Positions 5,462 to 6,763 of a stretch of DNA of 6,763 nucleotides are shown one piece after another; position 1 is the first letter of the stretch; each line of letters begins with the position of its first letter. The notes below the pieces were generated by a model. It was not told the origin of the DNA. It did not search any database and worked only from the letters and a program-made list of their open reading frames with translations. Source of the stretch: Chlorobiaceae bacterium (lineage in GTDB: Bacteria > Bacteroidota > Chlorobiia > Chlorobiales > Chlorobiaceae). The position numbers and the translations under genes were made by a program. The DNA lies in the NCBI GenBank assembly GCA_013336025.1, contig JAAXUM010000100.1, positions 1-6,763 on the forward strand, given 5' to 3'.

Positions 5462-5980
5462 TTATTTGAGATTGAGCTGATTCATCACCTTGAAGGTAAG
5501 GTCGCTTGCAGGAGTGCCGTATACCATGGCGCCCTTGTCAAGTACCAGGGTGAATCCCTCTTTCTGGGCAATAGACTGAACAGAATTCACGATTTTCTGG
5601 CGAATAGGTATAAGGAGTTCCTGTTCTTTTTTGGCTACGATACCTTCCGACCCGAACTTATCCTGTTTGTACTTCTGTATTGCCTGAGCTTTGGTGTTCA
5701 GTTCTTTTTCTTTTGCATCTCTTGCAGGTTTTGCCATTGAAGCTTTTTGCTGTTCATAAGCAACAAGCCCTTTCTGTAAATCCTGTGTCATTCTTTCCAG
5801 CTCACTCTGAAAAGGTGTAGCCATTGCCTGCAGGGTGGCTTCAGCTTGCTTTCTTTCAGGCATTTGTAAAAGAATTCTGCCGAAATCTACAACCCCGACT
5901 GTTTCTGCGAAAGCAGTTGCAGGAGCTGCGAGCATCAATCCGAGGAGCGATGCCATAACGATTTTGCGCACAACACTCAT
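5462..5980 (-). CDS. ompH: OmpH/Skp-family periplasmic chaperone
   Basis: Skp-like proteins hold unfolded outer-membrane beta-barrel proteins in the periplasm on their way to the BAM complex. With the start at 5980 the protein has 172 residues, typical of the family. It begins with a Sec signal peptide: MSVVRK, the hydrophobic IVMASLLGLMLAAPATA, and a cleavage site Ala-Phe-Ala at 23-25. The mature protein starts ETVGVVDFGRILLQMPE, a classic OmpH beginning, followed by a long charged helical region (about 42-120, rich in Gln, Lys and Glu) that should form the coiled-coil tentacle, and ends EGFTLVLDKGAMVYGTPASDLTFKVMNQLNLK in family style. An upstream in-frame ATG at 6025 would add MITLIMKPMYNRKGF, but AAAAGG shortly before 5980 and the better signal peptide favour 5980. 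It is the first gene of the ompH-lptC-panD-glmU run. Confidence 0.92.
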   Translation of the reverse strand: MSVVRKIVMASLLGLMLAAPATAFAETVGVVDFGRILLQMPERKQAEATLQAMATPFQSELERMTQDLQKGLVAYEQQKASMAKPARDAKEKELNTKAQAIQKYKQDKFGSEGIVAKKEQELLIPIRQKIVNSVQSIAQKEGFTLVLDKGAMVYGTPASDLTFKVMNQLNLK

Positions 5981-6144
5981 AAATCCTTTTCGATTATACA
6001 TCGGTTTCATAATTAAAGTTATCATTGATTATTTTCTGAACCAGTATAATATTCATGAAGCGAAAATTATACCCTCAAAGGTAATAATTCCCTGATAAAA
6101 ACCATAAAAGCGGAATAAGGATAAAAAAAGAGTGATTATTCTGA
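5981..6144 (-). promoter_or_regulatory. A+T-rich intergenic region with probable promoter of the ompH operon
   Basis: This is the largest gap between genes in the window. On the minus strand it contains two perfect TATAAT hexamers, at 6071-6066 and 5998-5993, and a TATACT at 6048-6043, but no good TTGACA partner at standard spacing. The hexamer at 5998-5993 would start RNA about where the Shine-Dalgarno AAAAGG (5990-5985) lies, so the farther ones are likelier to be functional. A seven-T run soon after the dprA stop (6133-6127) lacks a clear preceding stem. Promoter placement is by inspection only. Confidence 0.4.
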
Positions 6145-6763
6145 TCAGGAGTGGTTGTTCCTAAAAAACTGACCAGGAAGTTGAATGACAGCCTGTTTCA
6201 TTTCAAGTTCAAAGAGTTGTACGAGAAGCGTTGATAGATCAAGCCCGGTTTTAAAGGCAAGGGAGTCGATATGCATAGTCTCCTTTCCCATTATTTTCAT
6301 AAGATACTCCTCTTCGGAACTGAGCTGCACCGGTCGTTCAACGGCTTCTTCACGGGCGATGTTTCTGCGAGATGATTGCGGGGTCACTTCAGAGATAATA
6401 TCGTCAGCACAAAGAGCGGCTTTTGCCTGTCCAAGCTGTATCAACATGTTTGTGCCGCGTGACGTGTGGGAATAAATGCTTCCGGGAATGGCAAAAACTT
6501 CCCTGTTTTGTTCGAGTGCAAAGGATGCTGTTATCAGGGAACCGCCATTACGGTCGGACTCGACAACAAGGGTACCGAGAGTGATGCCGGAAATAATGCG
6601 GTTTCTCTTTGGGAATTTTGCCGGTACGAGGTTTGATCCGATCCATTCCTCGGAAATAATGGCACCGTTTTCAACGATCCCCGGCCATATTTTGCCGCGT
6701 GGGTCGGTATAGATGGTGTCTACTCCTGTTGCAACAACGGCAATTGTTTTGCCTCCGGACCCG
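6145..6763 (-). CDS. dprA: DNA-processing protein DprA (partial, N-terminus beyond the window)
   Basis: DprA (Smf) binds incoming single-stranded DNA and loads RecA during natural transformation, and is widespread even in species not known to be competent. The window holds the C-terminal 205 residues. The Rossmann-like core is clear: GGKTIAVVATGVDTIY at the cut edge, GAIISE (6666-6649), FPKRNRIISG (6615-6586), GGSLITA (6546-6526), REVFAIPG (6504-6481) and SRGTNMLIQLGQA. A polar linker of about 30 residues follows (TPQSSRRNIAREEA region), then a C-terminal winged-helix domain reading EEYLMKIMGKETMHIDSLAFKTGL and ending QFFRNNHS, as in full-length DprA. The frame is open to the right edge with no stop, so only the N-terminal SAM-like domain and the start of the core are missing. 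It has the same orientation as ompH, 164 bases upstream of its start. Confidence 0.95.
   Translation of the reverse strand, partial: GSGGKTIAVVATGVDTIYTDPRGKIWPGIVENGAIISEEWIGSNLVPAKFPKRNRIISGITLGTLVVESDRNGGSLITASFALEQNREVFAIPGSIYSHTSRGTNMLIQLGQAKAALCADDIISEVTPQSSRRNIAREEAVERPVQLSSEEEYLMKIMGKETMHIDSLAFKTGLDLSTLLVQLFELEMKQAVIQLPGQFFRNNHS

Noticed and set aside
6141..6148. Palindrome CTGATCAG at the end of dprA
   Set aside because: A single 8-base palindrome spanning the stop codon, with no longer stem or repeat copies nearby; expected by chance.
1..6763. CRISPR array, insertion sequence, prophage or toxin-antitoxin content
   Set aside because: No repeated units, transposase, integrase or paired small genes were seen; genes are packed and mostly recognisable housekeeping families.

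Overview
The window is a compact housekeeping stretch of a bacterial chromosome with ten complete or partial protein genes that I can assign with varying confidence, plus one gene tail at the left edge. Moderate G+C, generally weak Shine-Dalgarno sequences, the protein sequences and the gene content (LPS-export LptC as a lipoprotein, OmpH/Skp, a divergent RNA polymerase omega subunit) suggest a Gram-negative of the Bacteroidota/Chlorobiota group. A green sulfur bacterium (Chlorobiaceae) is my best guess, from family resemblance only; no pigment or photosynthesis gene is present to prove it.

Left half, + strand (1-3740). The tail of an upstream gene (probably truB, from gene-order knowledge) is followed by ribF (FAD synthetase/riboflavin kinase) and rpsO (ribosomal protein S15). 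A modest hairpin after rpsO may terminate that unit. Then comes a tightly packed run: a YicC/YloC-family endoribonuclease, gmk (guanylate kinase), an omega-like RNA polymerase subunit (rpoZ), and a small VOC/glyoxalase-fold protein whose start overlaps the end of rpoZ. yicC-gmk-rpoZ resembles the order known from Firmicutes and other phyla and groups RNA decay, GTP precursor supply and transcription.

Right half, - strand (3729-6763). In transcription order: the C-terminal two-thirds or so of dprA (DNA-processing/RecA loader), a 164-base A+T-rich gap that probably holds a promoter, then a tight operon ompH/skp (periplasmic chaperone), lptC (LPS-export lipoprotein with a TTG start), panD (aspartate 1-decarboxylase) and a short glmU-like uridylyltransferase without the usual acetyltransferase half. 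Three of these four genes serve outer-membrane and cell-wall construction; panD serves pantothenate/CoA synthesis.

The two halves converge, and their last genes overlap tail-to-tail by 12 bases with no visible terminator between them. I found no mobile element, CRISPR array, RNA gene or clearly novel system. The points most worth a second look are the single-domain GlmU, the convergent overlap, the basic CxxC-bearing tail of the VOC protein, and the lipoprotein form of LptC.
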